Assembly (NCBI GenBank): GCA_035353615.1
Contig: DAOPZY010000011.1
Location: 14,886 to 78,885 of the forward strand
Length of the DNA stretch: 64,000 nt
DNA from: CAXXOK01 sp035353615
Lineage (GTDB): Bacteria; Bacillota; Clostridia; Christensenellales; Aristaeellaceae
Direction of reading: 5' to 3'
Position numbers and translations under genes: made by a program. Below, in pieces: positions 17,736 through 27,068 of this stretch (its first letter is position 1; each line of letters opens with the position of its first letter). The notes beneath the pieces are model-generated. The model saw nothing but the letters and a program-made list of their open reading frames with translations. It was not told the DNA's origin and ran no database searches.

Positions 17736-18077
17736 TCACAGCGAGCGCCTTTCGGACGGCTCGCCCGCGTGGCGACCGGCCGCCATGGAGCAGTTCACCT
17801 CTTGCCCTTCGCGGCGCAGGTAATCCGCGCCCCAGTCATACATGCCAAACAGTATGGGGCGGATGCTGCGGCCCAGATCGGTCAGCGCGTATTCCACTTT
17901 GGGGGGCACAACGGGGTACACGGTGCGTAAAATCAGCTCGCTCTGTTCCAGTTCCCGCAACTGCTGGGTGAGCATCTTGGGGGTCGCCTGCGGAATCAGC
18001 TTTCGAAGCTCGCCAAAGCGAAGCGTCGCGTCCAGCAGATGCCACAGGATCAGCGCTTTATATTTTCCCCCGATCAT
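17736..18077 (-). CDS. HxlR-family winged-helix regulator, start uncertain
   Basis: This small DNA-binding protein has the HxlR core (IGGKYKALILWHLL, RFGELRKLIP, TPKMLTQQLRELE) and the usual C-terminal wing (YALTDLGRSI). Family members respond to redox or aldehyde signals. The homologous frame continues upstream of the ATG at 18077 with CPVDATLAM, the typical family N-terminus, yet no ATG, GTG or TTG is in frame there. A rare ATC start at 18128, preceded by GGAGGGG six bases before, would give the full domain. A small sequence error is the other explanation. The Cys of the CPV segment is the redox-sensing position in some relatives. Its targets are unknown; it lies next to, but divergent from, copA. 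Confidence 0.85.
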   Translation of the reverse strand: MIGGKYKALILWHLLDATLRFGELRKLIPQATPKMLTQQLRELEQSELILRTVYPVVPPKVEYALTDLGRSIRPILFGMYDWGADYLRREGQEVNCSMAAGRHAGEPSERRSL

Positions 18078-18388
18078 GGCGAGCGTCGCGTCTACGGGGC
18101 AGTTGTATCCGGCGCATTGGCAATGGATGGGGAACCCCTCCCTTCGGTTGGGTCGGCTTCAACCGTTGGGCCGCGCGCGCAGGCTCCGGTTTCCGCCTGT
18201 ACTGTACCATAAACCTTCCGCATGGGTCAACTGCGCGGTGAACCGATGTTTGAACCGCGTGACGGATGGGTATAACAGGATTGTGCCGCTCGGCTTGAAC
18301 GCGTACACCGCCAATCGCGTCCTACATCCCGGCATCGGCATGCGCAACCAAACGCGCGAACCATGCGCCGTAGTTTTCCTCCTTTGAG

Positions 18389-18418
18389 TTGAACAGTACC
18401 CTTTTGGGTAGTTATATA
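18389..18418 (+). promoter_or_regulatory. copA promoter with CsoR-like operator
   Basis: TTGAAC (18389-18394), an 18-bp spacer and TATATA (18413-18418) form a sigma-A promoter. Inside the spacer lies the perfect inverted repeat TACCC-TTTT-GGGTA (18397-18410), which matches the TACCC...GGGTA core of operators bound by the copper-sensing repressor CsoR. Binding there would block RNA polymerase until Cu(I) releases the repressor. No csoR gene is in the window. Confidence 0.7.
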
Positions 18419-18529
18419 CCCGAAAGTGCGTACTTGCTAATTTGAACATTTGTTTTACACTGGGGTTGTACGGCGCGGTTCCGCCGGGCGGGGCCGAAAG
18501 GCTGGCACTCCGGAAGGGAGTTACTTTAC

Positions 18530-21016
18530 ATGGATAAGCAAATTTTAGACATTCATGGCATGACCTGCGCGGCATGCGCCGCGCGTATCGAAAAAACAGT
18601 CGGCAAACTGGCGGGGGTAGAACAGGCTAATGTGAACCTTGCCAGCGAAAAGCTGTTTGTCGAATATGATCCCGCCGCCCTTGGGGTGGAGGACATCAAG
18701 AAAGCAGTTGAAAAAATCGGCTATGAAGCCGTGGAGCGCAAAGATACCCAGCACGCCACCATCCCCATCGGGGGCATGACGTGCGCGGCCTGTTCCCAAA
18801 GGGTGGAAAAGGCGATTCGGAAACTGGAGGGCGTGGAAAGCGTTTCGGTCAACCTTGCCACCGAGAAGGCGACCGTGACCTACCGTCCCCAGCAAACACG
18901 GCTTTCCGACATTCGCGGGGTCATCGAAAAGGCAGGTTATCAGGCGCTGACGGTCAACCGTGAAACAGCCGCTGAGGAGGATCGCGCGCGCAGGCAAAAG
19001 GCCGTGCGTACGTTGTGGACCAAGTTTATCGTGGCCGCCGCGTTTTCTGTGCCGCTTTTATACATCGCAATGGCTCCGATGCTCAAGGGCGTTTCGCTTC
19101 CGTTCCCGGAGTGGCTTCACCCGATGCACCATCCGCTGGCGTACGCGATTGCGGAGCTTTTATTGGTGCTGCCGGTGATCGGGGTCGGCTACCGGTTTTA
19201 CACCGTCGGCTACCGGGCGCTGTGGCAACGCAGCCCCAATATGGATTCGCTGATTGCCGTTGGCACCACGGCCGCGTTCCTGTTCAGCGTATATAACCTG
19301 TTCCAGATTGCCGCCGGGAATGTCGCGGCTGTGGATTCGCTTTATTTTGAAACATCTGGCGTGATTATCACCCTTATTTTGCTGGGTAAGTCGCTGGAAG
19401 CGGTGTCCAAGGGGCGCACAAGCGAGGCAATCAAAAAGCTGATGGGTTTGGCGCCCAAAACCGCAATCGTGCTTGCGCAGGGTCAGGAAAAGGAAATCCC
19501 GATTGACGAAGTCGAAATAGGCGACACAGTGATTGTCCGTCCCGGCGCAAGCATCCCGGTGGACGGCACAGTCACCGAAGGGCACAGCGCCGTGGATGAA
19601 TCCATGCTGACAGGCGAAAGCATGCCGGTTGAAAAGAAAGCGGGCGATCCTGTTTACGCAGCCTCCATCAACACCACAGGCACCGTGCGCTTTCGCGCTG
19701 AAAAAATCGGCGGGGACACAGCGCTGGCGCAAATCATTCGGCTGGTGGAGGACGCGCAAGGTTCCAAAGCGCCCATTGCGCAGTTGGCGGATGTGGTTTC
19801 CGGCTACTTTGTGCCCGTGGTGGTTGCGATTGCCGTCGCGGCGGGGCTGGCATGGTTCTTTGGCACAGGAGGGGATTTGAAGTTCGCGCTGACGATCTTT
19901 ATCTCCGTGCTGGTGATCGCGTGCCCGTGCGCGCTTGGCCTCGCAACGCCCACAGCGATCATGGTGGGCACAGGGAAGGGCGCTGAATACGGCATCCTCA
20001 TCAAGGGCGGCGAAGCGCTTGAAACCGCTCACACAGTGCATACCGTGGTGTTTGATAAAACAGGCACCCTGACCGAAGGCAAGCCGACGGTTACCGATGT
20101 GCTCCCTCAGGAAGGTTATACCGCAGAAACACTCTTGGAACTTGCAGCCGGCGCGGAACAGGCTTCGGAACACCCGTTGGGGCAGGCGATTGTGCGCGGC
20201 GCGCAGGCTAAGGGCCTGCAACCCGCACCGGTGGAGGATTTTCAGTCCCTTACCGGACGGGGCATCGAAGCGATGCTGAACGGGCAGAGGGTGCTTGCGG
20301 GCAACGAAAAGCTGATGGCGGAACAGGGCGTGGCGCTCGAAGCCGGCGCGGAAGCGGTGGATCGCTTGGCCGGCGAAGGTAAAACGCCGATGTTTGTGGC
20401 GGTGGATGGAAAGCTTGCGGGGGTGATCGCCGTTGCGGACGTGGTGAAGCCGAGCAGCCGCGACGCGATTGAAAACCTGCACCGTATGGGCATTGAGGTG
20501 GCGATGATTACCGGCGATAACCGCAAAACCGCGAACGCGATCGCGCGTCAGGTTGGCATCGACCGGGTGCTTGCCGAGGTGTTGCCGCAGGATAAAGCCA
20601 ACGAGGTCAAGAAACTGCAAAGCGAAGGCCGACGGGTTGCCATGGTGGGGGACGGCATCAACGACGCGCCCGCGCTCGTACAGGCGGATATCGGCATCGC
20701 CATTGGCTCCGGAACCGATGTGGCCATCGAAAGCGCGGATATTGTGCTGATGCGCTCCGACCTGCGCGATGTGTCCACCGCTATTGAGCTGAGCAGGCGC
20801 ACCATCCGCAACATCAAACAAAACCTCTTTTGGGCGTTTGGGTATAACGTGATTGGCATCCCGATTGCGGCGGGCGTGCTGCACCTGTTTGGCGGGCCGC
20901 TCTTAAACCCGATCTTCGCGGCGGCGGCCATGTCGCTCAGCTCCGTCTCGGTGCTGACCAACGCCCTTCGACTGAAACGCTTTCACCCGTCCCACACAAG
21001 AGAACAGTCCCTTTAA
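18530..21016 (+). CDS. copA: Copper-exporting P1B-type ATPase CopA
   Basis: This 828-aa membrane ATPase pumps Cu(I) out of the cytoplasm. Two N-terminal heavy-metal domains carry GMTCAAC (Cys13/Cys16 and Cys85/Cys88). Then come eight expected membrane helices with the intramembrane metal motif CPC (Cys465-Pro466-Cys467), the phosphorylated DKTG (Asp509), SEHPLG in the nucleotide domain, and GDGINDAPAL. These are the hallmarks of Cu(I) ATPases. A GGAAGGGAG ribosome binding site precedes the ATG. The metal chaperone copZ follows after 59 bp, and a CsoR-like operator sits in the promoter, so the unit is probably copper-induced. Confidence 0.97.
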   Translation: MDKQILDIHGMTCAACAARIEKTVGKLAGVEQANVNLASEKLFVEYDPAALGVEDIKKAVEKIGYEAVERKDTQHATIPIGGMTCAACSQRVEKAIRKLEGVESVSVNLATEKATVTYRPQQTRLSDIRGVIEKAGYQALTVNRETAAEEDRARRQKAVRTLWTKFIVAAAFSVPLLYIAMAPMLKGVSLPFPEWLHPMHHPLAYAIAELLLVLPVIGVGYRFYTVGYRALWQRSPNMDSLIAVGTTAAFLFSVYNLFQIAAGNVAAVDSLYFETSGVIITLILLGKSLEAVSKGRTSEAIKKLMGLAPKTAIVLAQGQEKEIPIDEVEIGDTVIVRPGASIPVDGTVTEGHSAVDESMLTGESMPVEKKAGDPVYAASINTTGTVRFRAEKIGGDTALAQIIRLVEDAQGSKAPIAQLADVVSGYFVPVVVAIAVAAGLAWFFGTGGDLKFALTIFISVLVIACPCALGLATPTAIMVGTGKGAEYGILIKGGEALETAHTVHTVVFDKTGTLTEGKPTVTDVLPQEGYTAETLLELAAGAEQASEHPLGQAIVRGAQAKGLQPAPVEDFQSLTGRGIEAMLNGQRVLAGNEKLMAEQGVALEAGAEAVDRLAGEGKTPMFVAVDGKLAGVIAVADVVKPSSRDAIENLHRMGIEVAMITGDNRKTANAIARQVGIDRVLAEVLPQDKANEVKKLQSEGRRVAMVGDGINDAPALVQADIGIAIGSGTDVAIESADIVLMRSDLRDVSTAIELSRRTIRNIKQNLFWAFGYNVIGIPIAAGVLHLFGGPLLNPIFAAAAMSLSSVSVLTNALRLKRFHPSHTREQSL

Positions 21017-21075
21017 ACCGTAAACCAAGCAGAACCCGTCAACCCAATCGGAATTTGAGAAAGGATGCGTTGAAG

Positions 21076-21282
21076 ATGACAACAACCGTTATGCATGTGG
21101 AAGGAATGGCCTGCGAACATTGCGTAAAGGCCGTATCGGGAGCGCTGAACGCCCTGAATGGCGTACAGGCCGTCCGTGTGGACCTGAAAGGGAAAACCGT
21201 GACCGTAGAGCATGAACCCGCGCTGGCGACGCTGGAACAAATGAAACAGGCTGTGGAGGATCAGGGATACGACGTCGTTTGA
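21076..21282 (+). CDS. copZ: Copper chaperone CopZ
   Basis: A 68-aa heavy-metal-associated protein with the Cu(I)-binding GMACEHC near residues 10-16 and the rest of the ferredoxin-like fold. It carries Cu(I) to the N-terminal domains of CopA, with which it forms an operon. ATG 21076 is taken as the start because GAGAAAGGA lies just upstream; an upstream TTG at 21055 would overlap that site. Confidence 0.95.
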   Translation: MTTTVMHVEGMACEHCVKAVSGALNALNGVQAVRVDLKGKTVTVEHEPALATLEQMKQAVEDQGYDVV

Positions 21283-21295
21283 ACGTTCAAAAGGG

Positions 21296-21323
21296 GGAAA
21301 GCCAATCCAATGGCTTTCCGCCT
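21296..21323 (+). terminator. Hairpin after copZ
   Basis: GGAAAGCCA pairs with TGGCTTTCC (21296-21304 with 21311-21319) directly after the copZ stop, followed by a short GCCTTTG tail. It is a modest terminator of the copA-copZ unit. Confidence 0.55.
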
Positions 21324-21442
21324 TTGAAGCTCAAACCCTCGCAGCACTGAAACCAAGGCAAGGGTTTACCCTCTGCCTGACGGCGTAACGCTGATGCAGT
21401 GCCAATAGCTGTGCGGCGAGCGGCCCCCTGATCACTCCTCTA

Positions 21443-21484
21443 TAAAAAAACTCTGCCCCAGGCATTTGCCGGGGCAGAATTTTG
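21443..21484. terminator. Bidirectional terminator between copZ and aroK
   Basis: CTGCCCC...GGGGCAG (21453-21459 with 21471-21477) with an inner GGC/GCC pair. Seven A's on the left give a T-run for the minus-strand aroK unit, and AATTTT on the right serves the plus strand. Confidence 0.85.
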
Positions 21485-21543
21485 ATTGCGTTTAACCTGA
21501 CTCCCCGCGCCGGCTCCCGCCAAGCGTAGCCACCGAAGGTCTG

Positions 21544-22059
21544 TTATCCCTTTGCTCCCAATTTGCGCGCCACCGTCTCCAACGCGGCCAGCCCATTGTG
21601 GAAGCCGTTTCCGTTATCCACCGTAACATCCGCGACGCTCCGGTAAATCGGCATACGCTCCTCGTAAATGCGCTCGATTTCTTCCCGGCCTTTTTGCGCG
21701 AGCAGGGGGCGTTTTTCCGCGCGGATATCCATAAGAATGTCATCAATCGGCCGGTCAATCAGCACCACATAACCGTGCGTGCGCATCAGTTTCCGGTTTT
21801 CCTCCCGCAGGGCGGTGCCTCCGCCTGTGGAAATGATGCCGGGGGTCGCGCTGATCAGTTCCCGTAGCAAACGGGTTTCGCCATCGCGAAAAGCGGCTTC
21901 ACCGAAAGTTTCATAAATTTGAGCGGTATTCATCCCGGTGATCTCCGTCAGGTAGGCGTCGGTATCCAGGTAAGGCGTTTGGAGTTTGAGCGCCACTCTC
22001 CGCCCCAACGCGCTTTTGCCGCTACCGGGCATGCCTACCAAAAAGATATGCCGCTCCAT
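21544..22059 (-). CDS. aroK: Shikimate kinase
   Basis: This 171-aa enzyme phosphorylates shikimate at O-3 in the aromatic amino acid pathway. It shows a P-loop GMPGSGKS (residues 9-16), the substrate-binding DTD pair near residue 33, the FRDGE segment with the conserved Arg, and STGGG (shikimate-binding loop). It starts 5 bp after the sensor-kinase stop, so it is probably co-transcribed with the two-component genes, and it ends at a strong bidirectional terminator. The remaining shikimate-pathway genes are not in the window. Confidence 0.93.
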   Translation of the reverse strand: MERHIFLVGMPGSGKSALGRRVALKLQTPYLDTDAYLTEITGMNTAQIYETFGEAAFRDGETRLLRELISATPGIISTGGGTALREENRKLMRTHGYVVLIDRPIDDILMDIRAEKRPLLAQKGREEIERIYEERMPIYRSVADVTVDNGNGFHNGLAALETVARKLGAKG

Positions 22060-22064
22060 ACCGT

Positions 22065-23576
22065 TTACTCCCTTTCCGACGCGTCCTTCTCCCGCGAAGC
22101 GCCGCCTTCGCCAAGCGGCATGGGCCGGGAACCCGCCTGTAGCGTAAACTCAAACGCGGCGCCAACTTCCGTTGGCAGCAGGCCGATCGTTTGCCCATGT
22201 TGCTGGATGATGCGCTGACAGATGCTCAGGCCAAGCCCCGTACCGGAACCTTTGCCGACCGTATGCGCCTTATCCGCCTTGTAAAACCGTTCAAATATAT
22301 GCGGACGATCCTCCGGCAGGATGGGCGCCCCGTCGTTAGCGACGACAACCGATACCCTATCATGCACCAAAGAGGTACGAATTGTCAAGTTCCCCCGGTC
22401 GTTAATAAACTTGAGCGCGTTGTCCACCAGATTGGTAATCACCTGCGCAATTTGGTCCTGATCGGCATATACCGGGCAGGGTTCCTGTTCAAAGTCCAGA
22501 TGCAGCTCAATCCCGCGCTGCTCAATATCATTCACCCGGCCGATAATCACCCGGCGAATCGCTTCATTGATATCAAACGCGGTCATTTTCAGCTGGATCA
22601 CGCCTTTTTCCATACGGCTCAGTTCCAGCAGGTCGGTAATCAGCTTTTTCAGGCGGTTAGTTTCGTCGCTGACCACCTGCAAATAGCGCTCATACTCCTC
22701 CTTGGGGATGGTGCCGTCCAACATGCCCTCCACAAAGCCGTGAATGCTTGTGACCGGAGAGCGCAGTTCATGGCTGACGTTGGCGACAAATTCCCTGCGG
22801 TTTTCCTCCACCTGCGCCAGCTTATCCGCCATCACGTTAAACGCGCCGGCCAACTGGCGCACCTCATTTGCGCCGGTGACCGCCGCGCGGGCGTTAAACT
22901 TGCCCCGGCTCATCTCCTCAGCCGCGCGGGTAATCACGGTCAGCGGTCGCACGATGCTGCGGGTATACAAAAGCGCGAAAATAGCCGCTACCAGCGCCGC
23001 GATGGAAAAACCCATCACAATCTGGAACACAATCCCCCGGTATTCGGCTTCAATGATCTGCGCGCTGGTGTGGATGAACACCGCGCCCAGCACGCTCCCG
23101 TTTTGCACCCATGGCACCGCTACCGTAAACACCGTGCCGCTGGAAGCGTTGGTGATGCGGGTTTGGATTTCCTTGCCGGTTAACACCTCGCTCAGGGCGT
23201 CCGTCACGTCGGCGGTGGTCAGGCTTTCCACGGTATCGGGGTTGTTTTTGATGGCCGTGATCATGTTATCCTTCACGCGGCCGTTGCGGTCCACAATCAG
23301 GATATACGCGCCAAAATCCTGGTACACGTTGGCGGCTTTCCATTGCAGGTAGGTTTCGGTGGGCGTGTCCACGCCCAGATAATCGCTCAGGGTGGAATCA
23401 TCCACGCGACTGGCTAAAAATGCGATTTCCCGCGCCTGCACCAGCAGGCTTTCCATACGGCTGGCGATCATATTGTTGCGGATGGCGATAATGGAAAAAC
23501 CCGCGCCCACAAACACCACAACTAAAATCATCAGCAAAAGGAGGGAAAACAGGCGTGAAAACATGCTGTGAAACAT
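22065..23576 (-). CDS. Two-component sensor histidine kinase
   Basis: This 503-aa membrane kinase has an N-terminal membrane segment (about 8-30), an extracellular sensor of about 140 residues, a second membrane segment (about 178-202), a HAMP linker, a DHp domain with the phosphorylated His269 in NVSHELRSP, and a catalytic domain with N (NLVDNALKF) and G boxes (GSGTGLGLSI). It is of the PhoR/ResE type. Its partner is the response regulator 27 bp upstream on the same strand. The signal is unknown. Confidence 0.95.
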   Translation of the reverse strand: MFHSMFSRLFSLLLLMILVVVFVGAGFSIIAIRNNMIASRMESLLVQAREIAFLASRVDDSTLSDYLGVDTPTETYLQWKAANVYQDFGAYILIVDRNGRVKDNMITAIKNNPDTVESLTTADVTDALSEVLTGKEIQTRITNASSGTVFTVAVPWVQNGSVLGAVFIHTSAQIIEAEYRGIVFQIVMGFSIAALVAAIFALLYTRSIVRPLTVITRAAEEMSRGKFNARAAVTGANEVRQLAGAFNVMADKLAQVEENRREFVANVSHELRSPVTSIHGFVEGMLDGTIPKEEYERYLQVVSDETNRLKKLITDLLELSRMEKGVIQLKMTAFDINEAIRRVIIGRVNDIEQRGIELHLDFEQEPCPVYADQDQIAQVITNLVDNALKFINDRGNLTIRTSLVHDRVSVVVANDGAPILPEDRPHIFERFYKADKAHTVGKGSGTGLGLSICQRIIQQHGQTIGLLPTEVGAAFEFTLQAGSRPMPLGEGGASREKDASERE

Positions 23577-23603
23577 GGAGATACCTCATCTGCGAGCCAA
23601 GGC

Positions 23604-24302
23604 TCATTTGATCTCGAACTTATAACCCACACGCCATACGGTGTGGATTTCCCAACCGTACTGCTCGCACCCGACCAGCTTTTCCCTCAGGCGCTTGATG
23701 TGCACATCCACCGTGCGGCTGTCGCCGAAGAAATCAAAGCCCCAAACCCGCTCCAGCAATTGCTCCCGCGTAAACACCATATTGGGGTGGGACGCCAGAA
23801 AATAGAGCACTTCCAGTTCCTTGGGGGGCATATCCACGGGCTTGCCTTCAAAGGTGACCTCGTAACGCGCGAGGCTGACCGTCAGTTGGGGAAACGTGAG
23901 CATGTCGTCAGTTTCGGCGGCGGCGCTCTCGGTGCTGGCACGGCGCAGCACCGCCTTGACCCGCGCTACCAGTTCCTTATTTTCAAACGGTTTGGTAATG
24001 TAATCGTCCGCGCCCAATTCCAAGCCAAGCACCTTATCGAAGGTTTCATCCTTCGCGGTGAGCATAATCACGGGCACCTTGCTGGTTTTGCGAATCTCTC
24101 GGAGCACTTCCAGCCCGTCCACGCCCGGGAGCATCACATCCAGCAGCACAAGCGCGGGCATCTGGCGCTTAAAGGCAGCCAGACCTTCGTCCCCGCGGGC
24201 GGCTTCGCATACCTCGAAGCCTTCCTTCTCCAAATATAGGCGAACCAGGTGGCTGATGTTGTGATCGTCATCCACCAACAGGATCCGTTGCTTGTCCGAC
24301 AC
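23604..24302 (-). CDS. OmpR/PhoB-family response regulator
   Basis: This 232-aa regulator has a receiver domain with the acidic pocket DDD (near residues 11-13), the phospho-acceptor Asp55 in LLDVMLPG, the LTAKD switch and the KPFENKE loop, followed by a winged-helix effector domain (GDSRTVDVHIKRLREKL recognition helix). GTG at 24302 is preferred because GGAGGGA lies six bases before it; longer versions lack this. It pairs with the histidine kinase that follows. Confidence 0.95.
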   Translation of the reverse strand: MSDKQRILLVDDDHNISHLVRLYLEKEGFEVCEAARGDEGLAAFKRQMPALVLLDVMLPGVDGLEVLREIRKTSKVPVIMLTAKDETFDKVLGLELGADDYITKPFENKELVARVKAVLRRASTESAAAETDDMLTFPQLTVSLARYEVTFEGKPVDMPPKELEVLYFLASHPNMVFTREQLLERVWGFDFFGDSRTVDVHIKRLREKLVGCEQYGWEIHTVWRVGYKFEIK

Positions 24303-24568
24303 GGTCCATCCCTCCTGCATAACTTCGCCTTTACCGGCGATCGGGTCGTCGCGCACGGGGTTTGCGGCCTACGCCGCCTTTGCTATTCTACCGCGTGCGC
24401 CGGTGTATTGTGTGATCGGTCTGCGATGGTTCGGTGTATCACGCCGCCTGGCGGCGCGGGATTGAGCGGTTCCGTAAGCCGTCCGGCGGCCCGCGGCTGC
24501 GAAGTACTTGCCATCATGAGGTTGCCGGGGCTTGCGAAAGGCAACGCCGCCCGGCTCGGCTCCGCAGG

Positions 24569-26923
24569 CTATTTCAGGGTTACAACCGTTACGCCGTCCT
24601 CGCCTTCGCCGTATACGCCCAACCGGAAGCTCTTGACATCCATATGTCCCTTCAGGTGGCGGTGTATGCCGGTGCGCAGTACTCCCGTGCCCTTGCCGTG
24701 AATAATGCTGACTTCGTGCAGCCCGGCCAGGGTCGCTTCGTCCAAGTAACGGTCTACCTCCGGCAGCGCTTCGTCCTGCGCCATGCCGCGTACATCCAGT
24801 TCCAACGGCACCGAACGCCCCGCCGCGCCGGTTTTGGCCAGCACCGTGCTCTTTTTTTCATGCGGGGGTTCCACCAGCCGGAGCTGGCTCAGGTGCGTTT
24901 TCATTTTCATGATGCCCGCCTGCACCTGCAATTCTCCCTTGCTGTCCGGCAGGGTGAGCACGGTTCCCCGCGCCTGTAAATTCACAATTTCCACATGGTC
25001 GCCCAGCCGCACGGTCTTGGGCGCGGTAAAATTGGCTTCGCTTCGCTGGGTCAGCCCCTCGCTCAGTTCGTCAATTCCCTTTTCCATGCGTTTTCTCAGC
25101 GCCTGCACCTCGTGCTCCGGGGTCGCCGCCTGCTTTTTGATCGCTTTCAGCTCTGCCACAATGGCTTCCGCTTCCCGGCGGGCGTTTTCCATCACGCGGC
25201 GCGCGTCCTCTTTGGCTTTGCGCATGTTTTTATCGCGGTTTTGCTCCATTTCACGACGCAGCATCTCCGCCTCGTCCCGCAGGTGAACGGTTTCCTGCCG
25301 CATATCCTCCGCCATCTGGCGTTCCTTTTCCGCTATCTGGCGGTGATACTCGGCATTGGCGATCACATCCTCAAAACGCACGTCATTTTGGGAAAGCAGC
25401 TGTCTGGCATCGTCGATCAGTTCCTTGCTCAGGCCCAGTTTCAGGCTGATTTCAAACGCGTTGCTCTTGCCGGGGATGCCGATGGAGAGCCGGTATGTGG
25501 GCCGAAGCGTTTCCACGTCAAACTCCACGCTCGCGTTTTCCACCCCCGCGGTGGAAAGCGCGAACGCTTTCAGCTCGCTGTAATGGGTGGTTGCCAGCGT
25601 GCGCACGCGGCGTTTCAGCAGGCTGGAAAGGATCGTCTGCGCCAGCGCGGCGCCCTCGGTCGGGTCGGTGCCCGCGCCCAGCTCGTCAAAAAGCGCCAGA
25701 TCGTTTTCCGTTACGTTCTGCATAATATGCACAATGTTTTTCATATGGCTGGAAAACGTCGAAAGGCTTTGCTCAATGGATTGCTCGTCGCCGATATCCG
25801 CGTACACCCGGTCAAACACCGCAAGCTCCGTGCCAAGCTCCGCCGGCACGTGCAGGCCGGCCTGCGCCATCAGCGTAAACAGACCCACGGTTTTCAGGGT
25901 GACCGTTTTGCCGCCGGTGTTGGGGCCGGTGATAATCAGCGTGGTAAAATCATCCCCCAACCAAAGATTGCTGGGCACCACCCGCTCGCGGTCGATCAGC
26001 GGATGCCGCCCGCGAATAATGTGAATAAACCCGCGCCGGTTCAGTTTGGGCAGCGCGGCGCGCATATCCTTGGCCAGCAAGCCTTTGGCAAAGGCAAAGT
26101 CCAGATGGTTCAAAATATCGATATCGGCGCGCAGCTCGTCGGCATGCGGGCCAATCTGCGCGGAGAGGGCCTGCAGGATGCGGTTGATCTCCTGCTGTTC
26201 CTTGGCGCGCAACTGTTTTAGATCATTGCCCAGCTCGACCACCGCCATCGGTTCAATAAACAGCGTCGCGCCGGAAGCGCTCTGGTCATGCACCAGCCCG
26301 GGCACGCTGGCCCGGCATTCCGCCTTCACGGGGATGCAGAACCGATCTCCCCGCAGGGTGATGATCGAATCCTGCAAATATTTCGAAAAGGTGGAGCTGC
26401 GGATCATGGTATTCAGCTTGTCGCGCATGCGCTCGTTGGATGCGCGTATCTGCCGCCGGATGGCGCTAAGCTCCGCTGAGGCCCGGTCCGCGATCTCATC
26501 CTCGCTGAGGATCGCGTCGGTAATCTCCTGTTCCACCGAGGGCAACGCGGTCAGGCGGCTGGCCAGGCCGGTCAGTATGGGCGTATCTTCCCGCTCCTTC
26601 ACCAGCGCGGTACGGGCCGCGCGGGCCGCGCGCAGGCATCCGGCCACATCCAGCAGCGCCTTGGGGGACAGCGTCGCCCCTTTTTCCGCCAGCGCAAGCG
26701 AATCCCGCACATCGTTAAACCATACCAACGGCTGCCCGCCCATGTAGGCGATGAGCACCGTCGCTTCTTCCGTTTCCTCCAGCGCGCGGCTGACTTCCGA
26801 AAAATCCCGGGACGGCGTCAGCTGTAAACAAAGCTCCGCGCCCATCGGCGTTACGCAAAAGGACGCAAGCTGTTCCCGGATTTTGGTAAACTCCAGCACC
26901 CGCAGTTCTCGATTGGGTTCCAA
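24569..26923 (-). CDS. mutS2: MutS2 endonuclease/ribosome-collision rescue ATPase
   Basis: This 784-aa protein has the MutS-like core and clamp, a Walker A (GPNTGGKTVTLKT), a Walker B region with FDELGAGTDP, a long Arg/Glu-rich coiled coil (about 520-630), a KOW-like segment, and a C-terminal Smr nuclease domain (LDVRGMAQDEA, IIHGKGTGVLR). MutS2 suppresses homologous recombination in some species and splits collided ribosomes in Bacillus. The start is TTG with an AAGGGGG ribosome binding site. It follows the U32 gene with a 145-bp gap and is probably in the same transcription direction unit. Confidence 0.96.
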   Translation of the reverse strand: MEPNRELRVLEFTKIREQLASFCVTPMGAELCLQLTPSRDFSEVSRALEETEEATVLIAYMGGQPLVWFNDVRDSLALAEKGATLSPKALLDVAGCLRAARAARTALVKEREDTPILTGLASRLTALPSVEQEITDAILSEDEIADRASAELSAIRRQIRASNERMRDKLNTMIRSSTFSKYLQDSIITLRGDRFCIPVKAECRASVPGLVHDQSASGATLFIEPMAVVELGNDLKQLRAKEQQEINRILQALSAQIGPHADELRADIDILNHLDFAFAKGLLAKDMRAALPKLNRRGFIHIIRGRHPLIDRERVVPSNLWLGDDFTTLIITGPNTGGKTVTLKTVGLFTLMAQAGLHVPAELGTELAVFDRVYADIGDEQSIEQSLSTFSSHMKNIVHIMQNVTENDLALFDELGAGTDPTEGAALAQTILSSLLKRRVRTLATTHYSELKAFALSTAGVENASVEFDVETLRPTYRLSIGIPGKSNAFEISLKLGLSKELIDDARQLLSQNDVRFEDVIANAEYHRQIAEKERQMAEDMRQETVHLRDEAEMLRREMEQNRDKNMRKAKEDARRVMENARREAEAIVAELKAIKKQAATPEHEVQALRKRMEKGIDELSEGLTQRSEANFTAPKTVRLGDHVEIVNLQARGTVLTLPDSKGELQVQAGIMKMKTHLSQLRLVEPPHEKKSTVLAKTGAAGRSVPLELDVRGMAQDEALPEVDRYLDEATLAGLHEVSIIHGKGTGVLRTGIHRHLKGHMDVKSFRLGVYGEGEDGVTVVTLK

Positions 26924-27068
26924 ACGTGATATCCCCCTTCAAAATCAACCGGTTTCCGCAGGCGCGCCTCGGCAGCGCGCGCCCTGCCCCGCCATTTGCG
27001 ACGGAATAAACTGAGATGGTATCGTTGCCGGCAAGGCCAAGCGGCTATGCTTTACGCCGGCCCGACGG

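Noticed and set aside
19160..20884. Long minus-strand open frame opposite copA, and similar frames opposite metQ, the acyl-CoA synthetase, mnaA and mutS2
   Set aside because: They mirror strongly conserved genes on the other strand, are rich in His, Arg and Gln, and have no start signals; they are codon-bias shadows.
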